From contig NZ_QQAK01000012.1 of the NCBI RefSeq assembly GCF_003384035.1, positions 186,001 through 250,000 of the forward strand: a stretch of 64,000 bases of DNA, given 5' to 3'. Source of the DNA: Sporosarcina sp. BI001-red (GTDB taxonomy: Bacteria; Bacillota; Bacilli; Bacillales_A; Planococcaceae). Below are positions 36,072 through 44,880 of this stretch, piece after piece. How positions within the stretch are numbered: position 1 is the first letter of the stretch; the number at the start of each line of letters is the position of its first letter. A program made the position numbers and the translations under genes. Under the pieces are notes generated by a model. That model saw nothing but the letters and a program-made list of their open reading frames with translations. It did no database searches and was not told the DNA's origin.

Positions 36072-36896
36072 ATGACAACGTACCAACTCAATGAGCAAAC
36101 GACAAAGTTTCTAAATGAGCACAAATTATTCCAAGACGATGAAATTCAACAAATTCAACTCCAGCATCGTTTAAGTCTTGTAGAAGCGTTTAACCTTCCA
36201 AAAGGAGGGAGGATTTTAGAAATAGGATGCGGCCAAGGAGATACTACAATGGCAATCGCTCACTCAATTGGACATACAGGGAAGGTAGTTGCAATCGACA
36301 ATGCCAGTCGGGATTACGGATCTCCATTCACGCTAGGTCAAGCAACCGACCACATTTTGCAATCCTCTTTAGGAGAACGGATTACATTTCACTTAGAAAC
36401 GGATTTTAATAATTTCGAAGTTGAAGTTCCATTCGATGTCGCCGTATTTTCACACTGCTCCTGGTACTTTAAAAATCCATTTGAGCTTCTAGGATTCCTT
36501 AAAAGGGTTCGCGGCCTAGCTAAGCGGATTTGCTTTGCAGAATGGGATCTTCAATTTACAGAAATGTCGCAAAGATCCCATTTCGTTGCTGTTTCAATTC
36601 TAGCGCTTTACTCACAATTTGTGGAGAATGAGAGTAATGTTCAAAATCTATTTAACAAATCCCAAATCCAGCAGTTACTTGAACAAGCTGGATTCCAAAT
36701 TGAAAAGGATAAGATAGTAGATGCGACATTTTTACCTGACGCAAAGTGGGAAAAAGGCTATGCAAATAGTATTCGCACAGAACTCGTCCAGGCTGCTCCA
36801 AGAATGGAAACCCTTTTAACTAGTTATTATGAGTTAATGAATGAGTGTAAAGATGAAGAACGTTCATTGAACAGTTTTGTAATTACTGCAAGTTAA
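36072..36896 (+). CDS. Class I SAM-dependent methyltransferase
   Basis: Encodes 274 residues. RILEIGCGQGDTTMAIA is the SAM-binding motif I near residue 48, and VVAIDN is motif II with the ribose-binding acid. VAVFSHCSWYF stands at the motif IV position. Acceptor substrate not indicated. AGGGGGAAAAC precedes ATG 36072. It is followed by a strong terminator and stands alone. Confidence 0.85.
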   Translation: MTTYQLNEQTTKFLNEHKLFQDDEIQQIQLQHRLSLVEAFNLPKGGRILEIGCGQGDTTMAIAHSIGHTGKVVAIDNASRDYGSPFTLGQATDHILQSSLGERITFHLETDFNNFEVEVPFDVAVFSHCSWYFKNPFELLGFLKRVRGLAKRICFAEWDLQFTEMSQRSHFVAVSILALYSQFVENESNVQNLFNKSQIQQLLEQAGFQIEKDKIVDATFLPDAKWEKGYANSIRTELVQAAPRMETLLTSYYELMNECKDEERSLNSFVITAS

Positions 36897-36937
36897 CATA
36901 CCTAGGAATGGAATTACATTAAAATCATTTTACAGAC

Positions 36938-36967
36938 AAAAAGCCATCCATCTGGATGGCTTTTTTT
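36938..36967 (+). terminator. Intrinsic terminator of the methyltransferase gene
   Basis: AAAAAGCCATCC pairs with GGATGGCTTTTTTT around a four-base loop. Confidence 0.92.
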
Positions 36968-37046
36968 AAATCAGCTTCATGTTTCTCTGATTAAGATCTA
37001 TCTAGAAGGGGAATAGAATAGTAACAAAAAAGTGGAGGGAGTAACA

Positions 37047-37409
37047 ATGCCTGTAAAAATTAAACGAATTTATGAAGAAAAGGAAAAGTCGGATGGAGTA
37101 CGCATTTTAGTCGATCGGGTGTGGCCACGAGGAGTCAGCAAAGAAGACGCACATGTAGATGAGTGGGTCAAAGAAGTAGGACCAAGCAAAGAACTTCGTC
37201 AGTGGTTTGACCATGACACGGACAAGTACGATGATTTCAAGGTGAAATATAAGAAAGAGCTGAAAAAGAACGAAGAACAAAAAGAAGCATTGGAAAAGTT
37301 AAAGCAATTGACCAAGGAACATGACAAAAAGGTTACGCTTGTGTTTGCAGCGAAAGATGAAAAACATAATCAGGCAGCTGTCATAAAAGAGATTTTGGAT
37401 CATCAATAA
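37047..37409 (+). CDS. DUF488 family protein (YeaO-like)
   Basis: Encodes 120 residues. RIYEEKEKSDGVRILVDRVWPRGV, WVKEVGPSKELRQWFDHD and VTLVFAAKDEKHNQA are the DUF488/YeaO signatures. Members are small cytoplasmic proteins without assigned activity. GTGGAGGGA precedes ATG 37047. The gene is monocistronic and converges with the YqcI-family gene over a shared hairpin. Confidence 0.88.
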   Translation: MPVKIKRIYEEKEKSDGVRILVDRVWPRGVSKEDAHVDEWVKEVGPSKELRQWFDHDTDKYDDFKVKYKKELKKNEEQKEALEKLKQLTKEHDKKVTLVFAAKDEKHNQAAVIKEILDHQ

Positions 37410-37446
37410 TCGTGTTTGAAAGTAATTGAAATACGATCCATTCCAT

Positions 37447-37476
37447 AAAAGCCGTCGTTTAGGACGGCTTTTGTCT
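37447..37476. terminator. Bidirectional terminator overlapping the YqcI-family stop codon
   Basis: AAAAGCCGTC pairs with GACGGCTTTT. The stop codon of the minus-strand gene (complement of 37459-37461) lies in the loop. Confidence 0.9.
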
Positions 37477-38205
37477 CTGTTCCTTATGCATAAACGGACA
37501 TTTCCCTTGAATCGGATCGCTGTCGTCACCGATGAAGAACTGTTTCCACTCGTTATGTTCTGGATCTCCAAAGTGGCTAATATCAGGATGTTTCGGCAAA
37601 TGATCCCACGCCTCTACACGTTCCCGAACTTTATCCCGTGACATGATCCCGCCTTTCTCAGTACCTTTTAGTCCTTTGAAAATTTTGCGTGGTTGAAATC
37701 CAAGCACCATCGCATTTCCTAGGTCTCGCGTCTTTCGTTGCTTATAAGCAGGGGTATTGCCGAATGCGAAAATGGGTTCGCCATGGAATCGGAAATCCCA
37801 CAAATGATGGTCTGGGTCCCGTGGACTTTCGTTTGGCCACTTAATTTCATCAACCTCATGTAAATACTGGAGAATACTCCAAAACTGATTGCGATAGGCT
37901 TCGAGTGTTCTTTCTGTTGTAAAAGGTTCTACGAAAACGAACAATCCGTGCCTTTTGTGCTTAGGATCTTCAAAGAGAGCTAAGAAATCGATGAGTGCCA
38001 ACGGAAGATTACTCCAATCGTTATGCGTGATATAGGCATAACGCAATTCACCTTTAAGCTGGCCATTAATGCCAAAATAGCACGGAAACGTCTTATCCGT
38101 TACGGTATTTTTAAATGTTTCGTATTCAGAAAGCAACCACTCAGGTAAATCCTCTCGTGTTTCCAAATCCTCTTTTGTTAACAAAGCACTTTTTGTATGA
38201 ATCAA
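37459..38205 (-). CDS. YqcI/YcgG family protein
   Basis: Encodes 248 residues. FPCYFGINGQLKGELRYAYI near the N-terminus and the C-terminal GKCPFMH are characteristic. The central DFRFHGEPIFAFGNTPAY also fits. The family is conserved in Bacillales and has no firm function; the CPF/H residues suggest metal or heme binding (inference). TTG start at 38205 with GGAAGGGAAGG six bases upstream. Confidence 0.83.
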   Translation of the reverse strand: MIHTKSALLTKEDLETREDLPEWLLSEYETFKNTVTDKTFPCYFGINGQLKGELRYAYITHNDWSNLPLALIDFLALFEDPKHKRHGLFVFVEPFTTERTLEAYRNQFWSILQYLHEVDEIKWPNESPRDPDHHLWDFRFHGEPIFAFGNTPAYKQRKTRDLGNAMVLGFQPRKIFKGLKGTEKGGIMSRDKVRERVEAWDHLPKHPDISHFGDPEHNEWKQFFIGDDSDPIQGKCPFMHKEQRQKPS

Positions 38206-38258
38206 TCCATGCCTTCCCTTCCTATCATTTCTTTACGTCTAACAATACGCCTCGAAAT

Positions 38259-38288
38259 TTGTTACTATGACTATGTATAAATTATAGA
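38259..38288 (+). promoter_or_regulatory. Predicted promoter of the dedA leader RNA
   Basis: TTGTTA at 38259-38264, 18-base spacer, TATAGA at 38283-38288. Another TATAAA lies at 38276. Start near 38295. Confidence 0.5.
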
Positions 38289-38310
38289 AACATTTCATAT
38301 ACTACTAATC

Positions 38311-38413
38311 ACAGAGGCGCGGCACATCTCTGTCCCGCGATTGGGGCACTTTCGGCAGAAGGTGGAAAAGAATACGCAGCCTATTCCGACTAGGGATTGC
38401 CTAGTAGTGCCGC
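38311..38413 (+). ncRNA. Candidate structured RNA or riboswitch-like leader upstream of dedA
   Basis: ACAGAG/CTCTGT (38311-38316 with 38328-38333) interlocks with CGCGG/CCGCG (38318-38322 with 38335-38339) as an H-type pseudoknot. GGCACT/AGTGCC (38345-38350 with 38406-38411) encloses GAATA/TATTC and CTAGG/CCTAG hairpins. As an alternative, GCGGCAC (38319-38325) pairs perfectly with GTGCCGC (38407-38413). TTGGGGCACTT and TAGTAGTGC followed by GCAACC recall the c-di-GMP-II riboswitch core, but the rest of that fold is not clear. Confidence 0.5.
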
Positions 38414-38502
38414 AACCTAACTAATGTCACCTTAATTTAACGTCTACAACACTATTCAAAAACAGCCAGACCATGCTGAGCTACATATAGGTTCAAAAAG
38501 TT

Positions 38503-38540
38503 AACCAGCTTCACTACATTTCGGTGTAGTGAAGCTGGTT
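38503..38540 (+). terminator. Very strong 16-bp hairpin after the structured RNA
   Basis: The arms 38503-38518 and 38525-38540 are perfectly complementary with loop TTTCGG. The plus strand lacks a good T-run (ATTTAG). On the minus strand AAC then T5 follows, so it could stop either direction or act as a stable RNA 3' end. Confidence 0.6.
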
Positions 38541-38793
38541 ATTTAGTGTGTTTCCTGTACTCCATCGAAATAGTCTACTACTTAATTTGGCAATTAGGGA
38601 AATTGAAATTCAGGCACTCTATCACGATTCTGCTTAACAAAGGTCACTTTTAAACTTTGAAACTCAATGAGTTCATGCAGGACAAGCAAAACAAATTGAA
38701 GTATGATAATGTAGGTTACTTGATTCGACTGGCAACAGGTGGGCAGTTTATGAAGTAATACGACTTTATAAAGTAATGAAAGTGAGAATCTAC

Positions 38794-39441
38794 ATGTCAT
38801 TCATTCAAAACATAGTCAGTTTCATCTTACACATTGATGAACATTTAATCGAAATCATCCAAAATTTTGGAACTTGGTCCTATGTCATTCTCTTTCTAAT
38901 TGTTTTTACGGAAACAGGTATCGTGATTTTTCCGTTTTTACCAGGAGACTCACTTTTGTTTGCAGCAGGAGCTCTGGCATCAGCTAGTGAGGTATTTAAC
39001 ATAGGACTGCTGTTGTTCGTTTTCTTTACTGCCGCAGTTATCGGTGACACTGTCAATTATCATATCGGGAAGACGCTAGGAACCGCTGTCACCCAAAAAC
39101 GATGGATGGGGCGTTTGATTAATCAGGAAAAAGTTGATAAGGCTGAAAAGTTCTTTAACAAACATGGTGGCAAAACGATTGTAATTGCTCGATTCATGCC
39201 ATTTATCCGGACGTTCATTCCTTTCATTGCGGGCTCCAGCCGAATGAATTACCGCTATTTCCTCACCTACAATATTTTAGGGGCAGCTCTTTGGGTCGGT
39301 CTTTTCACAATTGTCGGCTATCTGTTTGGAAATATTCCATTTGTTAAAGAAAATTTCTCCACGATCATCATGGCCGTAATAGTCCTTTCAATATTGCCTC
39401 CAATCATATCTTACGTAGTAAGCCATTTACGGAAAAAGTAA
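38794..39441 (+). CDS. DedA family membrane protein
   Basis: Encodes 215 residues with several hydrophobic helices. FTETGIVIFPFLPGDSLLFAAG and ARFMPFIRTFIPFIAGSSRM are DedA (VTT/SNARE-associated) signatures with the conserved Arg and Pro. DedA proteins are linked to lipid-carrier recycling (undecaprenyl phosphate or phosphatidylethanolamine flipping in Bacillus). ATG 38794 is preferred over ATG 38776 because AAAGTGAG lies at 38779-38786. A structured RNA and hairpin lie 250-480 bases upstream. Confidence 0.88.
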   Translation: MSFIQNIVSFILHIDEHLIEIIQNFGTWSYVILFLIVFTETGIVIFPFLPGDSLLFAAGALASASEVFNIGLLLFVFFTAAVIGDTVNYHIGKTLGTAVTQKRWMGRLINQEKVDKAEKFFNKHGGKTIVIARFMPFIRTFIPFIAGSSRMNYRYFLTYNILGAALWVGLFTIVGYLFGNIPFVKENFSTIIMAVIVLSILPPIISYVVSHLRKK

Positions 39442-39520
39442 TGGAAGAATCTATTTTTCGCAAGATATACATGTTGTCTTTCCATCCCTCTGTATGCTAA
39501 GAGTCCATACAAGAGGATCA

Positions 39521-39571
39521 GCATCTCGTTTAGCATCCCTTTTTAAGGTGAGCTGAACGGGATGCTTTTTT
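39521..39571 (+). terminator. Terminator after dedA
   Basis: GCATCtCGTTtAGC pairs with GCTgAACGgGATGC (two mismatches), then T6. Confidence 0.85.
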
Positions 39572-39735
39572 CGCGAGGACCCAAAAGAGGAGCAAATTAC
39601 TAGTACGAAAAGACGTTTTTACTTGCTTGAATGAAAAATCATAAAACTTATTGGAATCCCTCTTTTTAATCCAAAACTTCTGTATGAAGCAGGGTGGCTT
39701 GAGCCATTCTGTAAGCATAGAGAGGGGAAATTAGC

Positions 39736-40281
39736 ATGAGACAATTAGTTTACATGGGTATGTGCGTCTTGCTACTGGCGGCATGTGGAAACCGCGAAGA
39801 CTTGAATAATGAAAGAACAGCTAAACAAGAGGTCATGTCAAGTCAATTAAAAACAGGAGCCTTTGCTAAAGAGAAAAATCCTGAAACGCGACAAAAACTT
39901 GTGGAATCCGTCTTAAAAGACACTAAATTTGGCGATTTTGTTAGCGTAGAAGGGCTAGATACAAAAGAACCGTATTCTTTGGAAATCGAATACAAAGGTA
40001 AAGAGAACCTCTCAGAAAAAATGACAATAAAAAGCATGCAACTAACAGTACGTGATGCCGTATATGCTATAAAAGAACTCGGTCTTAACATTGACAATAT
40101 TTCGGTAAACGTTAAATATCCCTTTACAGATAACTATGGAAATTCTTTTTATCGTTATGTCATTAAATCGAATTACTCTGGTTCTACAGTAGAAAGGTTG
40201 AATGCAGATAGGAAGAAGTTCAAAGAAGAGAACTTACCAATTGTTGCTGATGAATGGTGGTCACATCCATCATTTGAATAA
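39736..40281 (+). CDS. Predicted lipoprotein of unknown function
   Basis: Encodes 181 residues. The short signal MRQLVYMGMCVLLLAACGN ends in lipobox LAAC. The mature part is charged and alpha/beta mixed (YSLEIEYKGKENLSEKMTIKSMQ, VKYPFTDNYGNSFYRYVIKS), with no family recognised. GAGGGG precedes ATG 39736. It stands alone between a terminator and a long gene-free interval. Confidence 0.7.
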   Translation: MRQLVYMGMCVLLLAACGNREDLNNERTAKQEVMSSQLKTGAFAKEKNPETRQKLVESVLKDTKFGDFVSVEGLDTKEPYSLEIEYKGKENLSEKMTIKSMQLTVRDAVYAIKELGLNIDNISVNVKYPFTDNYGNSFYRYVIKSNYSGSTVERLNADRKKFKEENLPIVADEWWSHPSFE

Positions 40282-40891
40282 TAACTTGTGAAAACAGACT
40301 TAGAATAAATTAAAAGTTCCCAACTAATGGACTCCTGAAATGCAGAATTCCCCTCTTATTGGTACATGACATTCAATAGAATCGCTTGAACTCCCAAGTA
40401 GGAGTATTTAGAGAGTTCTGCCCTCGTTGAGTTCCTTATGACACTACAGTTTAGTAACCTTTGCCTATTGGTTTGCATTAATTCTTTAGAAAACAGCGTA
40501 CTGGTCGTTTGCTTGTTAGTCGAGACCGTAGTGTAACCTCAAACACAAGTGAAATTCTTTCATTAGGAAAATCCTTCATTATTTTCTCGTAATCACTTCA
40601 AGTCAATAGTTCTTGGAGTGGAATTGTTTAGTATTGATCACTGCTTGATATAAATACATAAAACCTATAAATAGCAATTCATTTTTAATTATTTTTCCGA
40701 ATACGAATTTTTCGTCTTACTTAGATTTACAAGGTAATAATTGAGAGGAGATTACTTTTATCTAGGTACTTAGTTTCGATAAAAGTTGAGGGAAGTATTT
40801 TCTAAATGTGGCGATAGAAATTATGGCGTATAGATCAAATCCATTTGCAGATAATAAGTAATAAGGTTTGAAAATGTGAGGGGAGAACATC
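40282..40891. other. 610-base gene-free interval
   Basis: AT-rich with no convincing coding frame. A 12-codon open stretch starting at 40824 (MAYRSNPFADNK) lacks a ribosome site and is not called. No terminator or known RNA was found. The ribosome site GAGGGGAG of the next gene is at the right end. Confidence 0.6.
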
Positions 40892-41623
40892 ATGAAACGT
40901 ATTGGCATTTTAGCACTCATTGCTAGCGGTTTAACAATCATCTTTTTCACATTCAATGTCTTCGCCACGGATAGAGGACGACCGTATTACGAAGAGAAGG
41001 GGTATGTGCTATGGGATATCAAAACAAATGATAAGGTTGTAGCAATTACTTTCGATGATGGACCCCATCCTAAATATACCGAGGAAATCTTAGACGTTTT
41101 GGAAAAGAATCAAGCAAAAGCAACATTTTTCACACTGGGCCAACATGCTGAAAAGTATCCCGACATCGTACTCAGAGAATTTAATGATGGGCACGAGGTA
41201 GCAAATCATACGTATTCACACTCACGATTCAAAACGGCTAAACAATTCAAACAGGAATTAATTGATACGAACGAAGTAATTTACGGCATCACAGGGACAT
41301 ATCCCAAACTTTTCAGACCCGTTGAAGGAAACTATAATGACCGACTGATCAATATTGCAGTAAAGCAGAACTTTAAAGTCGTTATGTGGTCTTGGCACCA
41401 GGACACTGAAGACTGGAAAAAACCTGGGGTTAATAAAATAGTTGAAAAAGTATTAACTGGAACAAAACCAGGAGATGTGATACTTTTCCATGATGGTGGA
41501 GGGGAACGATCTCAAACGGTTCAGGCACTTGAAAAGATCTTACCTAAGCTAAAAGAGCAAGGATATCGATTTGTTACAGTCAGTGAACTAATGGACAATA
41601 CCAATGCAGAAACGTTACATTGA
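40892..41623 (+). CDS. Polysaccharide deacetylase (NodB fold), exported
   Basis: Encodes 243 residues. A signal peptide or membrane anchor (about 5-25) precedes the NodB domain. TFDDGPHPKYT carries the catalytic Asp and metal Asp, HTYSHSR the two metal His residues, FRPVEGNYND motif 3 and LFHDGGGERS motif 5 with the catalytic His. The protein likely removes acetyl groups from peptidoglycan or chitin-like oligosaccharides outside the membrane. GAGGGGAG precedes ATG 40892. Confidence 0.88.
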   Translation: MKRIGILALIASGLTIIFFTFNVFATDRGRPYYEEKGYVLWDIKTNDKVVAITFDDGPHPKYTEEILDVLEKNQAKATFFTLGQHAEKYPDIVLREFNDGHEVANHTYSHSRFKTAKQFKQELIDTNEVIYGITGTYPKLFRPVEGNYNDRLINIAVKQNFKVVMWSWHQDTEDWKKPGVNKIVEKVLTGTKPGDVILFHDGGGERSQTVQALEKILPKLKEQGYRFVTVSELMDNTNAETLH

Positions 41624-41924
41624 ACAACTAAGATTGAATGCTTGACCACTTGGGAGCGACTTCTTGTAAAAGGGGGCGCTTCTTTGTTTTACATACATAT
41701 AGGTCCGGAGTTTCCCTACGACTTTTGCAATTACTACTAGATAACAGATTATTCTTTTATACTGTTTTTACCCCTTTACGAACTTACATACGAACTACTT
41801 TTTTTATTTTCCAATGCCCTACAAGAAATAATCTCCATTCTTTCAAAAGATTTGTCCGCATACTCTCGTTCTAATTCCTGTATACTTATAGTCACAAAGA
41901 TAGTAACGGACAGAGGGTAATCAT
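41624..41924. other. 301-base gene-free interval
   Basis: A poorly formed hairpin (GAGCG with CGCTT, 41652-41685) followed by TCTTTGTTTT may end the deacetylase transcript. CCTGTATACT at about 41878 could be an extended -10 for the hydrolase. Confidence 0.4.
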
Positions 41925-42890
41925 ATGAATAGGGTAAAGAGAAATTGGAAGAAATATTTGCTGATTGTTGTCATTGTTTTTGTTGCGTTCCAAGTCATAG
42001 GTGGAATATTTTTTTATGACCTTGCCATTAAGAGGGGACCGAAAGACTTCTTACAAAATAATGCAGACTTAGAGGTCGCCGATGAAACAATGGATTTGTA
42101 TGTAAAAGGGGATTGGATTGACTGGGTCAACGACCAGGACTTTGAAGAACTGACGATGGAATCACGAGATGGATTAAAATTAACAGGTTACTTTTTACCT
42201 GCTGCTACCCCAACCGATAAGCTTGTCATTTTGACTCATGGCTATTTAGGGAATGCAAAGCAAATGGGGCTATTTGGTATTTTCTATTATCAGGAGCTAG
42301 GATATAACATTTTCATGCCAGATGCTCGTGGTCATGGTAAGAGTGAAGGGGATTATTATGGTTTTGGATGGCCGGATAGACTAGATTTAATCGACTGGAC
42401 GAATACCTTGGTAGGAAAATTAGGACAAAAAACGGAAGTCGTCTATCATGGATTATCGATGGGGGCTGCAACAGTACTCATGGCGAGTGGAGAAGAAGAG
42501 TTACCGACACAAGTGAAAGCAATCGTAGCGGATAGCCCATATGGATCGGTCTACCAATTGTTTGCCTATCAAATGAAGCGGATGTTTCACCTTCCTGCAT
42601 TTCCATTGTTAGATAGTACAAGTCTAGTGACGAAGTTGCGTGCGGGCTACTTGTTTACGGAAGCAAGTGCTCTTAAAGCTGTGCGGAAAACAGATGTACC
42701 GATATTGTACATCCATGGAAAAGCGGATACCTTTGTTCCGTATAGGAATGCAATTGAATTATACGACAATACCTCCAGCAGTTCAGAGCTTTTCTTAGTC
42801 GATGGGGCAAATCATGGAGAGTCGTATGCCAAGCAGCCCGAGGAATACAAACAAAAAGTTAAGCAGTTTCTCATGCATACAGTTAAATGA
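41925..42890 (+). CDS. Membrane-anchored alpha/beta hydrolase (YqkD-like)
   Basis: Encodes 321 residues. A transmembrane anchor (about 10-30) is followed by a hydrolase fold: ILTHGYLGNAKQ (oxyanion), DARGHGKSEG, HGLSMGAATVL with the nucleophile Ser, DTFVPYRN with the acid and GANHGESYA with the catalytic His. Topology places the domain outside the cell. Substrate unknown; YqkD-type relatives are annotated as esterases/peptidases. Ribosome site GAGGG upstream. Confidence 0.85.
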   Translation: MNRVKRNWKKYLLIVVIVFVAFQVIGGIFFYDLAIKRGPKDFLQNNADLEVADETMDLYVKGDWIDWVNDQDFEELTMESRDGLKLTGYFLPAATPTDKLVILTHGYLGNAKQMGLFGIFYYQELGYNIFMPDARGHGKSEGDYYGFGWPDRLDLIDWTNTLVGKLGQKTEVVYHGLSMGAATVLMASGEEELPTQVKAIVADSPYGSVYQLFAYQMKRMFHLPAFPLLDSTSLVTKLRAGYLFTEASALKAVRKTDVPILYIHGKADTFVPYRNAIELYDNTSSSSELFLVDGANHGESYAKQPEEYKQKVKQFLMHTVK

Positions 42891-43095
42891 TCAGAGTGTC
42901 TCGATGTTTTCTGAAATTGAAACAACCTGTCTAAAAATGATCAAAGGTAAACTCAATTTGCTTATTAACTCTTGAGTGCTCATTTGTTTTTGCCTGTGAG
43001 AGTTCAATTCGTGTTACGATGACTATTAGTAAGAGAGAAAGATATTGACTGTAAAAAAATATCAGTGGATTTCACTTTAAAGGGGGTGCTTATAG

Positions 43096-43188
43096 TTGGA
43101 GAATCATCTACGATTGTCTGATACTTCAAACACTCATGCGAAGCCAGTAATTAGAAAGGCGATACTTTGCATGGGGCGTATCATTTAA
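43096..43188 (+). CDS. Possible 30-residue small protein
   Basis: TTG 43096 is preceded by AAAGGGGGTG (about 43079-43088) at good spacing and opens a 30-codon frame ending at 43188. The product is basic with no membrane segment. The rest of the interval 42891-43262 has no other gene. The only support is the ribosome site, so confidence is low. Confidence 0.3.
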   Translation: MENHLRLSDTSNTHAKPVIRKAILCMGRII

Positions 43189-43262
43189 TTTTATCGCTAC
43201 GAAATTTTCTGATCAATTGGCTTTGCTCACGTTTATCTATTCAAGATAAGGAGCGAGTGAAA

Positions 43263-43541
43263 TTGACATATATTAACGCACAGAGTATTTTACCTAAACA
43301 ACTTATAAATGAAATTCAAAAATATGTGCAAGGGGAAACGCTCTACATTCCTAAGCACGAAAATGACCATCAAAAATGGGGAGCTTCTAGTGGCAACAGA
43401 CGCCGGTTAGATCTCCGCAATGCTACGATTCGAGATTCCTATACAAAAGGGACTTGTATGGAGGATCTAGCTCAGGAGTATTATCTCTCTGTTGAAACTA
43501 TCAAAAAGATTGTCTACTCCTATCATAAAAATAAGTGTTGA
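43263..43541 (+). CDS. CD3324 family small DNA-binding-like protein
   Basis: Encodes 92 residues. TYINAQSILPKQLINEIQKYVQGETLYIPK and the WGASSGNRRRLDLRN segment match the CD3324 family, which ends in a helix-turn-helix (MEDLAQEYYLSVETIKKIVY). A regulatory or nucleic-acid-binding role is likely. TTG 43263 is chosen: AAGGAG lies nine bases upstream; an earlier GTG is too close to it. A GC-rich terminator starts at the stop codon. Confidence 0.78.
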   Translation: MTYINAQSILPKQLINEIQKYVQGETLYIPKHENDHQKWGASSGNRRRLDLRNATIRDSYTKGTCMEDLAQEYYLSVETIKKIVYSYHKNKC

Positions 43542-43587
43542 ACCCCCCCCCGTGCGAATGGTTAACCATTTGCACGGGGGGTTGTTA
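43542..43587 (+). terminator. Terminator of the CD3324-like gene
   Basis: A run of C followed by GTGCgAATGG pairs with CCATTTGCAC and a run of G, with only the palindromic centre TTAA unpaired, then TTGTT. C-rich on one arm, G-rich on the other. Confidence 0.85.
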
Positions 43588-43689
43588 TGTAGAAAACATT
43601 TCTAAATCATTCTTGGTCTAGCACAGCAACTACTATTCCGTTAGACTATTTGTAAAGAATGTATAGCTAAAATTCAGGAGTGATAAGAG

Positions 43690-44340
43690 ATGACAGAAAG
43701 ATTTATAAAAAATGAGCAGTTCAATTATATTTGTAAACAAGTGGCATTCATTAAAGATAGTACGAAGCAACATATTCCTCCCGGAGTATTAGCCACTGTT
43801 TATGATGTATCAAATGAAAAAATTATGAACTGTGTCCCAGATATGAGTGCAGAGCAAAAAGGAATATTGGATTTTTCTAGGCTGAAGACAGTAGAAGAGT
43901 ATGACCTAGCCATTAAAAAGCTTGATGCCTATCGCATGCCTTTCCCGACAGTGACAGAGCAACAACTTAAGAAACTGTTCCCAAAAAGTAAAAAACTGAA
44001 GCTACCTGATTTGAGTAGCGTTGACTTGAAGTGTGTCACATATTTAAGTTGGAATGATAGCAGATCCAACAAAAAGTATTTACTCTATGAGCTTGATATG
44101 CAATTAGTTGGGATCGAGTGTTCATTTTCACCATCTCCCAGGAAAAATACGTGTTCCATATGTAAATGTCAGTCTGAAGTAACCTATTTCACTACAAAAA
44201 CTAAGGAGAGACATCAAAATAATCCTGATTATTTCAGATCCATTGGCAATCTTATTTGTGCAGATAGTCATGAATGCAATAAAAATATAACGGGTGTGGC
44301 TTATCTAGAGACGTTATTAAGAGATTCTCTAAGAAAATAA
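43690..44340 (+). CDS. FusB/FusC-type elongation factor G-binding protein
   Basis: Encodes 216 residues, the length of FusB. A helical N-terminal domain (about 1-85) precedes a C-terminal treble-clef zinc domain with CSIC at 155-158, C190 and C196, and KTKERHQNNPDYFRSIGNLICADSHEC, the FusB-family signature. FusB proteins bind EF-G and free it from ribosomes stalled by fusidic acid. In Bacillales, chromosomal copies may serve translation under stress as well. AGGAGTGATAAGAG precedes ATG 43690. Confidence 0.85.
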   Translation: MTERFIKNEQFNYICKQVAFIKDSTKQHIPPGVLATVYDVSNEKIMNCVPDMSAEQKGILDFSRLKTVEEYDLAIKKLDAYRMPFPTVTEQQLKKLFPKSKKLKLPDLSSVDLKCVTYLSWNDSRSNKKYLLYELDMQLVGIECSFSPSPRKNTCSICKCQSEVTYFTTKTKERHQNNPDYFRSIGNLICADSHECNKNITGVAYLETLLRDSLRK

Positions 44341-44459
44341 CGAACTTCACCTCATTAGCTTCTATTTATGAAGCTAATCAGTGTATCTGTTTTAGTGAAA
44401 TGGTAATGTAAGCATATATGCAGTAACGTCTTTTGCGATGTACCTGAATTGCATACACC

Positions 44460-44750
44460 ATGGATGATCCAGCATCTATTATTCAAGTTACATAAGCAAC
44501 GGCAAGTCCAGCCTCTATGCATTTGGAATTTACTGTAGATGATGTGTTTGAAGATGAAACTCCATTTGCTCACTCTATGAAAATTGTTGATAGTGAAGGA
44601 AACGAATATCATCATGAATCATTTAATATAGGCAAAAATGATCATCAAACATTTTTAAAAGTTAATTTCCCAATAAGTTCTTACAAAAATGCTGAAAAAT
44701 TGAGCTTGGTTATTGAAACTGTCGGAGACGTAGAGTTATTAAGAGAATAA
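44460..44750 (+). pseudogene. Remnant of a larger protein (possibly anti-sigma/DUF4179-DUF5643-like C-terminus)
   Basis: One frame reads PASIIQVT, then a stop, then ATASPASMHLEFTVDDVF and about 65 more residues ending LVIETVGDVELLRE. The text continues sensibly across the stop, so this is the decayed end of a longer protein. The IIQV...HLEF beta pattern recalls C-terminal beta domains of Firmicute anti-sigma-like proteins. An intact frame alone exists from ATG 44517, without a ribosome site. Confidence 0.5.
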
Positions 44751-44830
44751 GTGGCTTCGAGGTCCCATAATTTTATTTAGTCTATGTTTTCATATGGATC
44801 TAATTATAATAAAGAACGTTTTCAGATGAA

Positions 44831-44880
44831 GAGGCAATCTCAAAAGGTTTTCACCATTTGAGATTGCCTCTTCTATTTTT
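44831..44880 (+). terminator. Intrinsic terminator
   Basis: GAGGCAATCTCAAA pairs perfectly with TTTGAGATTGCCTC, followed by TTCTATTTTT. No intact gene is just upstream. Confidence 0.87.

Noticed and set aside
38311-38413. Lysine riboswitch, suggested by AGAGGCGCG
   Set aside because: The GCCGAAG segment and five-helix layout of the lysine class are missing and the domain is too short.
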